Of a DNA stretch of 64,000 bases, positions 9,110 to 16,543 are shown in pieces. The notes below the pieces were generated by a model. The model was given only the letters and a program-made list of their open reading frames with translations, ran no database searches and was not told the origin of the DNA. The stretch is taken from contig CAJMLN010000003.1 of NCBI GenBank assembly GCA_905214315.1, positions 1-64,000 on the forward strand. Reading direction: 5' to 3'. Source of the DNA: an uncultured bacterium (lineage in GTDB: Bacteria; Bacillota; Clostridia; Christensenellales; QALW01). Each line of letters begins with the position of its first letter. The stretch's first letter is position 1. A program made the translations under genes and the position numbers.

Positions 9110-9128
9110 GATATCATCTCCTGTTTTC

Positions 9129-9157
9129 AGTATAGCATAAGTATTTTTGTATGAGAA
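9129..9157 (-). promoter_or_regulatory. nagBA promoter
   Basis: On the minus strand a -10 TATACT with an extended TG element lies at 9129-9134 and a 4/6 -35 TTCTCA at 9152-9157, spacing 17 nt. It is about 20 nt upstream of nagB. Confidence 0.6.
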
Positions 9158-9207
9158 TTGATATTTTTATCAAAATATATTGCAAAAAGTATACAATGTG
9201 ATACAAT
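9158..9207. promoter_or_regulatory. palindrome and direct repeats between nagB and the AraC gene
   Basis: A perfect inverted repeat TTGATA-4-TATCAA spans 9158-9173, touching the nagB -35. It is followed by two ATACAAT direct repeats exactly 10 bp apart (9191-9197, 9201-9207). Direct repeats in helical phase are typical of AraC-family binding. The arrangement suggests an operator for the neighbouring regulator, but no binding data are available. Confidence 0.45.
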
Positions 9208-9208
9208 A

Positions 9209-10030
9209 ATGCCGGTGATAAACGTGAACAGCTATGTGTTTTTTGAAAATTGGCAATATTCTTACCGAGTGACTGAGAAACCGCAGTATAATGAAATTAC
9301 ATTGCATCGGCATGAGGCCTATGAAATGCTGTATTTTATCTCCGGTGATGCGGAATGTGTGTTTGAAAATCAGCGGAAAAAGCTGTTTCCGGGAGATGTG
9401 GTACTGATTCCGCCGCGGGAGCTTCATGGCATTGAGATCCTTTCGGACAGGCGGTATGCGCGGGCGGTTATCAATTTTGCAAAGCTTCCGGTGGAAAGCG
9501 GCGTCCTTGCGCTGTTTTCGCAGCCCTGTATTATCAATATAGCGGCGAATGCAGGAATAGGCGGGGGCTTTCAGCGTTTGCGGGATTATGCCGATCAGTT
9601 TTCGGGGAATATAAGACAGCAGGTTATGACCGGTACGATTGTGGAATTATTGTATTTGCTCTATGCTACGGAGCGGCAGAATATTGTGCGGCCCAAAGAG
9701 CAATTGACGCCCTTTATGAACCGGTGCCTGCAATATATGGAAAACCATATAACGGAAATTGGAGACCTTCGGGAGATATGCGATTATTTTCATATAAGCC
9801 GGGCCTATTTGTTCCGTGCGTTTAAGGAGGCTATGGAGACTACCCCTAAAAAATATATGGAAAACCGACGCTTGCATATTGCTAAAAATCTTATCTCCGT
9901 AGGTGAAAGCCCTACCAAAGTATATCTGCGCTGCGGTTATCGAGATTATTCGGCTTTTTTTCGGGCGTATAAGCGCTTGTTCGGTTGTGCCCCCAGCGGT
10001 AAAAAGCCTGAAAAAGAGAATATGAAATAA
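9209..10030 (+). CDS. AraC-family transcriptional regulator (cupin + HTH)
   Basis: About 273 residues. The N-terminal cupin (HRHEAYEMLYFISG near residues 35-50, then PGDVVLIPP and HGIE) senses a small ligand, probably a sugar. The C-terminal double HTH_18 runs from about residue 185 with DLREICDYFHIS, RAFKEAM, PKKYMENRRL and the second helix pair ending in the GYRDYSAFFRAYKRLFG hallmark. I favour ATG 9209 (MPVINVNS), although no good ribosome site is visible for any candidate start. It is divergent from nagBA across about 100 bp of operator-like DNA, so control of amino-sugar use is the likely role. It could also act on the glycoside hydrolase at 10.9 kb. Confidence 0.88.
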   Translation: MPVINVNSYVFFENWQYSYRVTEKPQYNEITLHRHEAYEMLYFISGDAECVFENQRKKLFPGDVVLIPPRELHGIEILSDRRYARAVINFAKLPVESGVLALFSQPCIINIAANAGIGGGFQRLRDYADQFSGNIRQQVMTGTIVELLYLLYATERQNIVRPKEQLTPFMNRCLQYMENHITEIGDLREICDYFHISRAYLFRAFKEAMETTPKKYMENRRLHIAKNLISVGESPTKVYLRCGYRDYSAFFRAYKRLFGCAPSGKKPEKENMK

Positions 10031-10137
10031 ATTTTATTCTGCCGAACGTCTTGTTTTTTTGAAATTTGAAGATAAAAATACTGCCCCTGTTGTGTTTTTC
10101 TGCGAAACCTGTGAATAAGCGCAAATCTGCCGGGATT

Positions 10138-10731
10138 TCAAATGTTTTCCTCTATAAAGTGGCTGTCGTATTGATTCCAATATTTTGGATAGGTATTGCC
10201 GCTGCCGTTGAAATTTAATTGATACATTCGAAATGTTACGGGAATATTTTTTGGCTGCCATTGCTCTACATAGGAGTAGCGATAAGTCATTCCTAATTTC
10301 TGCATTACTCGTCCGCTGCGGGGATTATTGATATCGTGGGTGGCGGTGATATAGGGATATCCCGCGGCTTTAATGCGTGATACAACGGCTGCGGCTGCTT
10401 CCGTAACGATGCCCTGATTCCAAAAATCCTTGGTTAACCCGTAGCCAAAATCATAGCTGTCATCCTGGGCGAGCCATATATAGCCGATAGGAATATCCTC
10501 TTCTTTTTTGCATATGGCATAGCGATAGGCAGAGGGAAGGCTGTAATAGGACAGAAAGTTTTTTTCTAAAAACTGTTTTGCTTCGTTCATGTCTTTTAAA
10601 GGAAACCAGGGAAGAAACGTATTCATTTCCGGTTCCTGCAGCATATGAAAAAGTGCGGGGATATCAGAAACGGTGAATTTACGCAAAAACAGGTGCTCAG
10701 TATAGAGAAACGGAGTATTTTCCTGAAGCAT
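10138..10731 (-). CDS. GNAT-family N-acetyltransferase (RimJ/RimL-like)
   Basis: 197 residues with the opening LRKFTVSDIPALFHML and the acetyl-CoA-binding core DFGYGLTKDFWNQGIVTEA, followed by NPRSGRVMQKLGM. This is the architecture of RimJ/RimL/SpeG-type acetyltransferases acting on protein N-termini or small amines; the substrate cannot be told. The start ATG 10731 follows AGGAGG, and a perfect consensus promoter lies upstream. It is a single gene, convergent with the AraC gene. Confidence 0.88.
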   Translation of the reverse strand: MLQENTPFLYTEHLFLRKFTVSDIPALFHMLQEPEMNTFLPWFPLKDMNEAKQFLEKNFLSYYSLPSAYRYAICKKEEDIPIGYIWLAQDDSYDFGYGLTKDFWNQGIVTEAAAAVVSRIKAAGYPYITATHDINNPRSGRVMQKLGMTYRYSYVEQWQPKNIPVTFRMYQLNFNGSGNTYPKYWNQYDSHFIEENI

Positions 10732-10768
10732 TTTTACCTCCTGTAATTGAACGATATAATTTTTAGCT

Positions 10769-10797
10769 ATTATAGGATTGTTTTTTTACTTTGTCAA
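10769..10797 (-). promoter_or_regulatory. consensus sigma-A promoter for the acetyltransferase
   Basis: The minus strand reads TTGACA (10792-10797), 17 nt, TATAAT (10769-10774): a perfect match in both boxes, about 40 nt upstream of the acetyltransferase start. Confidence 0.85.
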
Positions 10798-10833
10798 GAT
10801 CAGCATATTAAAAAAGATAAACAGAGGTTTGTG

Positions 10834-10862
10834 TTGCTTTTCGCTTTTCGATTTGTTATAAT
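10834..10862 (+). promoter_or_regulatory. sigma-A promoter for the glycoside hydrolase
   Basis: TTGCTT (10834-10839), 17 nt, TATAAT (10857-10862). The ATG is about 35 nt downstream, behind an AGGAGG site. Confidence 0.8.
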
Positions 10863-10897
10863 AATAAAAAATTTGGAGGGTTCACAGGAGGACTTTT

Positions 10898-13432
10898 ATG
10901 GATACCCGATTACAGGAGTGTCTTGCCGGGGCACAGTTTGACTATATGGCGCCGTTTTTATGGCTCCACGGAGAGAGTGAGGAATTGTATATTTCCGAGC
11001 TTCACCGTATTTATGAATCCGGCATCCGGTCGGTATGTCTGGAATCGCGCACGCATGAGGATTTCTGCCGGGAGGGCTGGTGGAAGGATGTGCGCCGGAT
11101 TTTGGACGAGTGCAAAAAGCTGGGAATGAAGCTGTGGATTTTGGATGACAAGCATTTTCCTTCCGGCTATGCCAACGGCATTTTTATTGAAAAATATAAA
11201 GATCTGCAGCCCTTTGGCATTACGGAATATCATGCCGATGTTCCCGGCCCGGTTGAGAACGGCGCCGTGCTGGCTGAGCAATGGGTAAAGCCGGAGGAGG
11301 AGATTCTGGCCGTGCTGGCCTGCCGGCATATCCCCGACAGCCCTCTGTTTACCGGCGAGGTGCTGGATATTACCTCCGGTCTTGCGGACGGCATGGTTTA
11401 CTTTGATTTGCCCGAGGGACTGTGGCGAATTGTTTTTTTGATTAAAACGCGCGCGGGAATCGCGCCTTATGCGCGCTGTTATTCCGATAAGCTGAATCCC
11501 GAGGCTACCCGGCTTTATATTGAAGAGGTATTTGAATCGCACTATGCGCATTTTAAAGAGGAGTTTGGCAGTACCTTTTTAGGCTTTTTTGCCGATGAGC
11601 CGTGCTTCCATAACAATACCGCCATTTGCGGCGATGTGGATCTGGGGCAGCCGTTTATCCATTTGCCCTGGCATCAGAACGTGGCGGAAAAGCTGAAGAA
11701 AGCGTACGGCGAAGGCTTTTATACAAAACTGCCGGGGCTGTGGTTTGATTTTGACAACGGGCTTTCTCAAGAAATACGCTTGAAATATATGGATATTGTT
11801 TCCCGCGGGTTTGAAGAATATTACAGCCGGCCGGTGGGACAGTGGTGCCGGGAGCACGGGGTGATGTTTATCGGGCATATCATTGAGGATAATCACCGCC
11901 ATGCCGGAACGGGACTGGGGCCGGGGCATTATTTCCGCGCCATCGGCCCTATGGATATGGCCGGTATTGATGTGGTTCTGCACCAGATTATGCCCGGGCT
12001 TACCGAGTGCAGCAGCGCGGGCTGCGTCAGCTATAAGCATATGCTCTATAATTTTTTCAATTATTATCTGGCAAAGCTGGCGTCCTCTCTGGCACATTTT
12101 GATCCTGCCAAAAAGGGCCGGGCCATGTGCGAAATTTTCGGCGCATACGGCTGGGGCGAGGGGACCAGGATGATGAAATACCTGGCCGACCATATGCTGG
12201 TGCGCGGCATTAACTATTTTGTGCCGCACGCGTTTTCCCCCAAGCCGGATGACCCGGACTGCCCGCCGAATTTTTATGATTCCGGCAAAAATCCGCAGTA
12301 CCCGTATTTTAAGGATATTATGGATTATATGAACCGCTGTTGCCATCTGCTCAGTGACGGCGAGGCGGAGATCTCCTGCGCACTGCTCTATGATGCCGAA
12401 GCGCACTGGATGTGCACCGATCTTACGCCGCTGGAGGACTGCGCCAAGGTGCTGTATGACCATCAGATTGACTATGATATCGTTCCCCAGGATGTGCTCG
12501 GGGAGCTTAAGGGCAAGTATTCGCTGTTGATTGTGCCGTGGCCGGGTCGTCCTGTGCCGGAGCTGGAGGAAAAGCTGAAATCCTCCGGTCTGCGCTTTGT
12601 GTACGCGGCAAAACAGGGTTCGGATACCGCCGGCCGGCCGTTGGTTCCGGTGGAGGAGCTGCCCTCCTGCTTTGCGCAGACAGAAAGAGACGTAGTGTGC
12701 GACCGCGAGACTCCGGCACTGAAATACCGCCATTATAAACGCGGCGGCGCACATATTTATATGTTTGTAAGCGAGGATATTCACAACACTGTTTCGGTCA
12801 ACGTTACGCTTTCTGCTTTTGCAGGCGGCACTTATACGGAATATGATCCGATGAAAAATATCGCCGTGAAAAAGACGGCTGAAAAAGAGGTGCCGATTGT
12901 GCTGGAGCCGTATCATTCGGTGATGCTGTGTTTGGGCGAGGTTGTTTGCAGCGGCGTGCCGGAGGCGCCGGAAACGGAAGTAACAGAGGAATTTTCTCTT
13001 GCACCGGTCTTTGATATTTTTATAAAAAAGCCGGAAGAAGAAGCCTATTCGTTTTATAAAACGACGGACACTTTGTTTAATATCACCGGCCCCGATGCTC
13101 TGCCGCGCTTTTCGGGCAATATACGGTACCAGGCTGTGTTTCATTTGGAGGAGGCGGGCAGCTTTTTGCTGAATCTTGGCCGTGTGGGGGAAACTGCCTG
13201 TGTGGAAATTAACGGCCGCGCTGTGGGCACGCAGATCCTTCCGCCCTATGACTTTGATATTTCCGAGGCGGTGCGGCGGGGGGAGAATACGCTGTGCGTT
13301 ACCGTAAGCAATACCAATGTGTTCCGCCTGCGCGACGGGTTTTCCAAATATCTGCTGATAGAGCCCTCCGGACTGCTCGGACCGCTGACGCTGAAAAAAT
13401 ACCGTAAAATTTTCAAGGGGAAATTAAAATAA
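10898..13432 (+). CDS. large glycoside hydrolase, GH106/rhamnosidase-like
   Basis: An 844-residue protein without a signal peptide, so probably cytoplasmic. The N-terminal half looks like a TIM-barrel glycosidase: SGIRSVCLESRTHEDFCREGWW near 40, LGMKLWILDDKHFPSGYANG near 75-95, LGFFADEPCF near 230 with a candidate acidic residue, and CEIFGAYGWGEGTRMM near 410. The C-terminal 130 residues resemble a jelly-roll sugar-binding or galactose-binding-like domain (GNIRYQAVFHLEEAG, VEINGRAVGTQILPPYDFDI). The pattern recalls GH106-type alpha-L-rhamnosidase relatives from gut Firmicutes. The substrate is unproven. It is a monocistronic gene with its own promoter and terminator, probably acting on imported plant or host oligosaccharides. 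Confidence 0.75.
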   Translation: MDTRLQECLAGAQFDYMAPFLWLHGESEELYISELHRIYESGIRSVCLESRTHEDFCREGWWKDVRRILDECKKLGMKLWILDDKHFPSGYANGIFIEKYKDLQPFGITEYHADVPGPVENGAVLAEQWVKPEEEILAVLACRHIPDSPLFTGEVLDITSGLADGMVYFDLPEGLWRIVFLIKTRAGIAPYARCYSDKLNPEATRLYIEEVFESHYAHFKEEFGSTFLGFFADEPCFHNNTAICGDVDLGQPFIHLPWHQNVAEKLKKAYGEGFYTKLPGLWFDFDNGLSQEIRLKYMDIVSRGFEEYYSRPVGQWCREHGVMFIGHIIEDNHRHAGTGLGPGHYFRAIGPMDMAGIDVVLHQIMPGLTECSSAGCVSYKHMLYNFFNYYLAKLASSLAHFDPAKKGRAMCEIFGAYGWGEGTRMMKYLADHMLVRGINYFVPHAFSPKPDDPDCPPNFYDSGKNPQYPYFKDIMDYMNRCCHLLSDGEAEISCALLYDAEAHWMCTDLTPLEDCAKVLYDHQIDYDIVPQDVLGELKGKYSLLIVPWPGRPVPELEEKLKSSGLRFVYAAKQGSDTAGRPLVPVEELPSCFAQTERDVVCDRETPALKYRHYKRGGAHIYMFVSEDIHNTVSVNVTLSAFAGGTYTEYDPMKNIAVKKTAEKEVPIVLEPYHSVMLCLGEVVCSGVPEAPETEVTEEFSLAPVFDIFIKKPEEEAYSFYKTTDTLFNITGPDALPRFSGNIRYQAVFHLEEAGSFLLNLGRVGETACVEINGRAVGTQILPPYDFDISEAVRRGENTLCVTVSNTNVFRLRDGFSKYLLIEPSGLLGPLTLKKYRKIFKGKLK

Positions 13433-13475
13433 TCTGTTTTATCTGCCGCGGAATTCTCGTCGGTCTGCGGGCAGC

Positions 13476-13514
13476 AAAGACGGGCGGCTTAAAGAGAGCC
13501 GGCCGTCTTTTTTA
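13476..13514 (+). terminator. rho-independent terminator after the glycoside hydrolase
   Basis: A GC-rich stem AGACGGGCGGCT / AGCCGGCCGTCT (13478-13489 and 13497-13508) is followed directly by a T-run. It lies about 45 nt past the glycoside hydrolase stop. Confidence 0.85.
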
Positions 13515-13646
13515 TAAAGATACAGTATAGAATTTTGTTTGCCGTGCATAAAGTTTCAGCTAAGGGAATAAAATAGAAATATTGCCCCTGAGCAAAGCCT
13601 AACATTTGCGTGCTTTCTGACATATCATAATTGAGGTGAGTTGATT

Positions 13647-14465
13647 ATGTATGTTTTTGATGCGCATTGCGACTATCTTTACCGCCGGGTTAAAGATGGC
13701 ACTACGGCACTTACGCCGGACGGTGTGGCAAGGGCAAAGCTCAGGAAGAGCGTTTTTGCCGCGTTTGAGGGGCATTTGGCCGAAAGAAATTTAGTAAAAA
13801 GGCAGGCGGAGGCTTTTGAGGAGCCTAAGCCGGTAGAACAGACTTTTTTAGCCTTTGAAGGCCTCAGCTGGCTGAGCTCGCTAAAAGACGCCCAGGAAAT
13901 TATTGAGAAAAAGCCGGTCTATGTGGGACCGATGTGGAACCGGGCCAACGCGCTGGGCGGGAGCTGCCGTGAAGACGGAGAGCTTACGCAGTTTGGGGAA
14001 TGTGTATTGAGCGAGATCGGCGATCACGGAATTTTAATCGATCTTGCGCATGCAGGGGAGCGGATGTTTGCGTCCTGTGCGGAAAAATTGAAAAATGTGA
14101 TTTTCAGCCATGGGAATGTAAACCGCATCCATGAGAATATCCGGAATTTAAAGGATTGGCAGATCAAAAAGCTGATTGCCCTGGATTCCTTTATGGGGCT
14201 GACGCTGTATGAGGATTTTGTGGGCGGAAGAAACCTGGAAAAATTATTTGAACATATCGAGGCGGTGCTGATGGACGGCGGCGAGAATATTTTGGGCTTT
14301 GGCAGCGATATTGACGGCTGTGATAAACTGGTGGGCCAAAGCGATGACGTTGGTGTTTTCGGCGATATTATAGAAGAGATGCTGCGGCGGAATTATTCTG
14401 TTAGTTTGGTGGAAAAGCTGCTGCACGGTAATTTTGAAAAAAATCTGGCCCGGATAAAACAATAG
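13647..14465 (+). CDS. membrane dipeptidase (peptidase M19 family)
   Basis: 272 residues. The zinc-dependent M19 dipeptidase pattern is visible: FDAHCDYLYR at the N-terminus (His-x-Asp metal ligands), FEGLSWL near residue 72, the NRANALGGSC segment, LIDLAHAG near 132 and FSHGNVNRIHEN near 152 with metal-binding histidines, and GFGSDIDGCD near 218. The family cleaves dipeptides, often with a D-residue on the C-terminal side. It is short for the family (usually 310-400) and lacks a signal peptide. ATG 13647 is chosen because GAGGTGA lies 7 nt upstream; the TTG six bases earlier has worse spacing. Confidence 0.86.
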   Translation: MYVFDAHCDYLYRRVKDGTTALTPDGVARAKLRKSVFAAFEGHLAERNLVKRQAEAFEEPKPVEQTFLAFEGLSWLSSLKDAQEIIEKKPVYVGPMWNRANALGGSCREDGELTQFGECVLSEIGDHGILIDLAHAGERMFASCAEKLKNVIFSHGNVNRIHENIRNLKDWQIKKLIALDSFMGLTLYEDFVGGRNLEKLFEHIEAVLMDGGENILGFGSDIDGCDKLVGQSDDVGVFGDIIEEMLRRNYSVSLVEKLLHGNFEKNLARIKQ

Positions 14466-14483
14466 AACAGTTATTCATAGAGG

Positions 14484-14521
14484 TTTGGCAAAGTCCGCTT
14501 TTTACGGGCTTTGCCAATTTT
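14484..14521 (+). terminator. terminator after the dipeptidase
   Basis: A 13-bp stem TTGGCAAAGTCCG / CGGGCTTTGCCAA (one G-T pair) is followed by TTTT, 20 nt past the M19 gene and just before the tRNA promoter. Confidence 0.88.
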
Positions 14522-14540
14522 GAAAATGTAAAAAAAATCG

Positions 14541-14569
14541 TTGACAAAATATCCTTTCAATACTATAAT
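14541..14569 (+). promoter_or_regulatory. strong promoter of the six-tRNA operon
   Basis: TTGACA (14541-14546), 17 nt, TATAAT (14564-14569). The first tRNA starts 33 nt after the -10. Confidence 0.9.
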
Positions 14570-14601
14570 AACACGTGCCTTTGAAAAAGAAGGCCGCATA
14601 T

Positions 14602-14675
14602 GCGGGTGTAGTTCAATGGTAGAATCTCAGCCTTCCAAGCTGATTGCGTGGGTTCGATTCCCATCACCCGCTCCA
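14602..14675 (+). tRNA. tRNA-Gly (anticodon TCC)
   Basis: Acceptor GCGGGTG pairs with CACCCGC. The anticodon loop CTTCCAA gives TCC, and the T-loop GGTTCGATTCC is intact. CCA is encoded. First of six tandem tRNAs. Confidence 0.96.
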
Positions 14676-14703
14676 GCCTTTTTAGGCGATGTAAATGTTC
14701 TAT

Positions 14704-14780
14704 GCGCCAGTAGCTCAGCTGGATAGAGCAACGGCCTTCTAAGCCGTGTGTCGGGGGTTCGACTCCCTTCTGGCGCACCA
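14704..14780 (+). tRNA. tRNA-Arg (anticodon TCT)
   Basis: Acceptor GCGCCAG pairs with CTGGCGC. The anticodon loop CTTCTAA gives TCT. CCA is encoded. Confidence 0.96.
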
Positions 14781-14803
14781 CTTACAGCCAATAAAACACT
14801 ATG

Positions 14804-14880
14804 GTGGGTATAGCGCAGTTGGTTAGCGCGCCAGATTGTGGCTCTGGAGGTCGTGGGTTCGATTCCCACTACCCACCCCA
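14804..14880 (+). tRNA. tRNA-His (anticodon GTG)
   Basis: Acceptor GTGGGTA pairs with TACCCAC, and the anticodon loop TTGTGGC gives GTG. The discriminator is C and CCA is encoded. The extra 5' G (position -1) of tRNA-His is likely the G at 14803. Confidence 0.95.
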
Positions 14881-14889
14881 TTTTTTTGT

Positions 14890-14964
14890 TGGGGTGTAGC
14901 CAAGCGGTAAGGCAACGGATTTTGATTCCGTCATGCGCTGGTTCGAGCCCAGCCACCCCAGCCA
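14890..14964 (+). tRNA. tRNA-Gln (anticodon TTG)
   Basis: Acceptor TGGGGTG pairs with CACCCCA. The anticodon loop TTTTGAT gives TTG. CCA is encoded. Confidence 0.95.
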
Positions 14965-14985
14965 TTTTTGTATAAAGAAAAGAAT

Positions 14986-15061
14986 GATTCATTAGCTCAG
15001 TTGGCAGAGCACCTGACTTTTAATCAGGGTGTCCCGGGTTCAAATCCCGGATGGATCACCA
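14986..15061 (+). tRNA. tRNA-Lys (anticodon TTT)
   Basis: Acceptor GATTCAT pairs with ATGGATC (one G-T). The anticodon loop CTTTTAA gives TTT. CCA is encoded. Confidence 0.95.
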
Positions 15062-15065
15062 TTAT

Positions 15066-15141
15066 GGGAGCATAGCTCAGCTGGGAGAGCATCTGCCTTA
15101 CAAGCAGAGGGTCATAGGTTCGAGCCCTATTGTTCCCACCA
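15066..15141 (+). tRNA. tRNA-Val (anticodon TAC)
   Basis: Acceptor GGGAGCA pairs with TGTTCCC. The anticodon loop CTTACAA gives TAC. CCA is encoded. Last of the six-tRNA operon. Confidence 0.95.
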
Positions 15142-15142
15142 T

Positions 15143-15181
15143 GTCGCCATAAGCTGTAGACCGCTTGCGGCGATTTTTTTT
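15143..15181 (+). terminator. terminator of the six-tRNA operon
   Basis: An imperfect hairpin (TCGCC, AAGC / GCTT, GGCGA arms, 15144-15173) is followed by eight T, starting 2 nt after tRNA-Val. Confidence 0.75.
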
Positions 15182-15628
15182 ATAAAGTCGCGCTTATTCC
15201 ACGGTGTCTCCTTTTCTGAAAAAGGTCACGCTGCGCCTTTGCGATTTTAAACGCGCTCACAATACTCCGGTTTGCTGCCAACATAGGGGTTTATTTCCGC
15301 CAGCCGAAACGCCGAAATTCTCTTATAGTCCTTAGATATATCGGAATGGATTGATCTTGTTGTGGTTTTTTATCAGTTGTGCCCTGTATGCTTCTTAAGC
15401 AAAAGATATGCTTGACTACGGCGCTTTTTGCGGTTGCTTGCTGTAGCTGTCAATCTTTTGCAGCTCAGGCGGAGCGTTAAGTTTTTTATCTTTTAATATT
15501 TACGGCAGGCAAGTACAGCCTGCCGTAATTTTTACAGAAGCTTTGCAGGAATAACAGTTAAAATTTTTTTGTGAAAGATAAAAAGGGCCGATGGAAAAGT
15601 GCTTGAGAGAATGGGATAAATATATTGC
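15182..15628. other. 447-bp gap without a supported gene
   Basis: No frame with a credible start and protein-like composition is seen. The only structure is a strong 11-bp hairpin TTACGGCAGGC / GCCTGCCGTAA at 15500-15528 followed by TTTTT, which looks like an orphan + strand terminator. It may mean that a small transcript or decayed gene ends here. Confidence 0.6.
15500..15533 (+). terminator. orphan rho-independent terminator
   Basis: A perfect 11-bp stem with a 7-nt loop is followed by a T-run. No gene lies directly upstream on the + strand. It could protect the convergent minus-strand gene ending at 15629 from read-through. Confidence 0.75.
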
Positions 15629-16114
15629 TCAGAAATTATAAAAATAGCGGGAAGAAAAATATAGGGCAAGGAATGCAACTGCCGCGATAAGACCGACGAT
15701 AATAACAGTAAAAGCGATATCCGTTGAAATGCTGTTTTTTTTCGGACGGATCTTGGGCACAGGGTTTGTTTTTTGCTCTTTTTTTTGCGTTTCTGATTTC
15801 ATGCTTTTCCGCAGCAATGCTAACGGATCCTGCCCAGAAAGAAGGCGGTTATAAAAGTTTTGTAAGGCTTTTATATCCTGAGGCTGACAAAACGAAAAGC
15901 CGCGGGAATCATGTGCAATCTGATTGCGGATCCAGCGCAGGTGCTTTAGCATTTTATAATCCTCGTCCCAGGCATAAACTCTATATTTTCCCGAGGTGTA
16001 TTGTTCCATTTGCACAATATATTCACTGACGCCGTTGCGGCTGGAATATATGTCACGGCAGCAATTATCCAATCTTTTGTACAGCTCAAAAAAATCGTTA
16101 TCCAAAGCTTGCAT
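15629..16114 (-). CDS. hypothetical C-terminally anchored membrane protein
   Basis: 161 residues. The N-terminal 95 are helical and soluble, with a LKHLRWIRNQIAHD segment near 57-70 that resembles the RNxxxH/HEPN-like or DUF4145-like helix found in some RNA-associated and structural proteins. Residues 96-125 are a lysine/proline-rich linker. Residues 133-154 form one hydrophobic helix, placing the N-terminal part in the cytoplasm. The ATG 16114 follows GGAGG. I do not recognise a named family. The RNxxxH-like spelling (RNQIAH) is worth testing but is not proof of RNase activity. Confidence 0.7.
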   Translation of the reverse strand: MQALDNDFFELYKRLDNCCRDIYSSRNGVSEYIVQMEQYTSGKYRVYAWDEDYKMLKHLRWIRNQIAHDSRGFSFCQPQDIKALQNFYNRLLSGQDPLALLRKSMKSETQKKEQKTNPVPKIRPKKNSISTDIAFTVIIVGLIAAVAFLALYFSSRYFYNF

Positions 16115-16359
16115 TGGCGTACCTCCACAGGAATGTTTACAGGAATTACGGATGAAACGAAGAGATTAAAAAATATCAGTAAATGTCGTAAGAACATTGA
16201 AATAGAGAACTGCACCTGCTGCATTAACAGATTACTAATAATGTTTAAGATAGAGATTCAGCTTCGCAGAAAGTCAGAAATAAGCTGCGTGCCGAAAACC
16301 CGTTTGCAAGCAAAAAGTATAGGAAGGTATGTCTTTTGAAAGAGAGAGGATTTTTCGGC

Positions 16360-16399
16360 AAAATAAAAATAAACCGGAGCAAAGCGGAATTGCTCCGGT
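16360..16399 (-). terminator. terminator of tRNA-Arg(CCT)
   Basis: On the minus strand, ACCGGAGC / GCTCCGGT with inner pairs is followed by TTTATTTTTATTTT. It starts 2 nt after the tRNA 3' end. Confidence 0.85.
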
Positions 16400-16400
16400 A

Positions 16401-16477
16401 TGGCGTCCACGAGAGGATTTGAACCTCCGACCTACCGCTTAGGAGGCGGTCGCTCTATCCAACTGAGCTACGCGGAC
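16401..16477 (-). tRNA. tRNA-Arg (anticodon CCT)
   Basis: Minus strand. Acceptor GTCCGCG pairs with CGTGGAC. The anticodon loop CTCCTAA gives CCT. CCA is encoded. It has its own promoter and terminator. Confidence 0.95.
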
Positions 16478-16508
16478 GTATTTTTTTTAGCTTTTTTCCG
16501 CATTGTGT

Positions 16509-16537
16509 ATTGTACGGTATATCGTTTGATTTGTCAA
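16509..16537 (-). promoter_or_regulatory. promoter of tRNA-Arg(CCT)
   Basis: Minus strand TTGACA (16532-16537), 17 nt, TACAAT (16509-16514), about 30 nt upstream of the tRNA. Confidence 0.85.
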
Positions 16538-16543
16538 TTGATA

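Noticed and set aside
11579..13144. 521-codon open frame antisense to the glycoside hydrolase gene
   Set aside because: It mirrors the codon bias of the sense gene, lacks a ribosome site and shows no domain; the sense frame has clear homology.
14563..15250. Open frames covering the tRNA operon on both strands
   Set aside because: They translate tRNA sequence (typical GFEPPT-like peptides), a well-known artefact.
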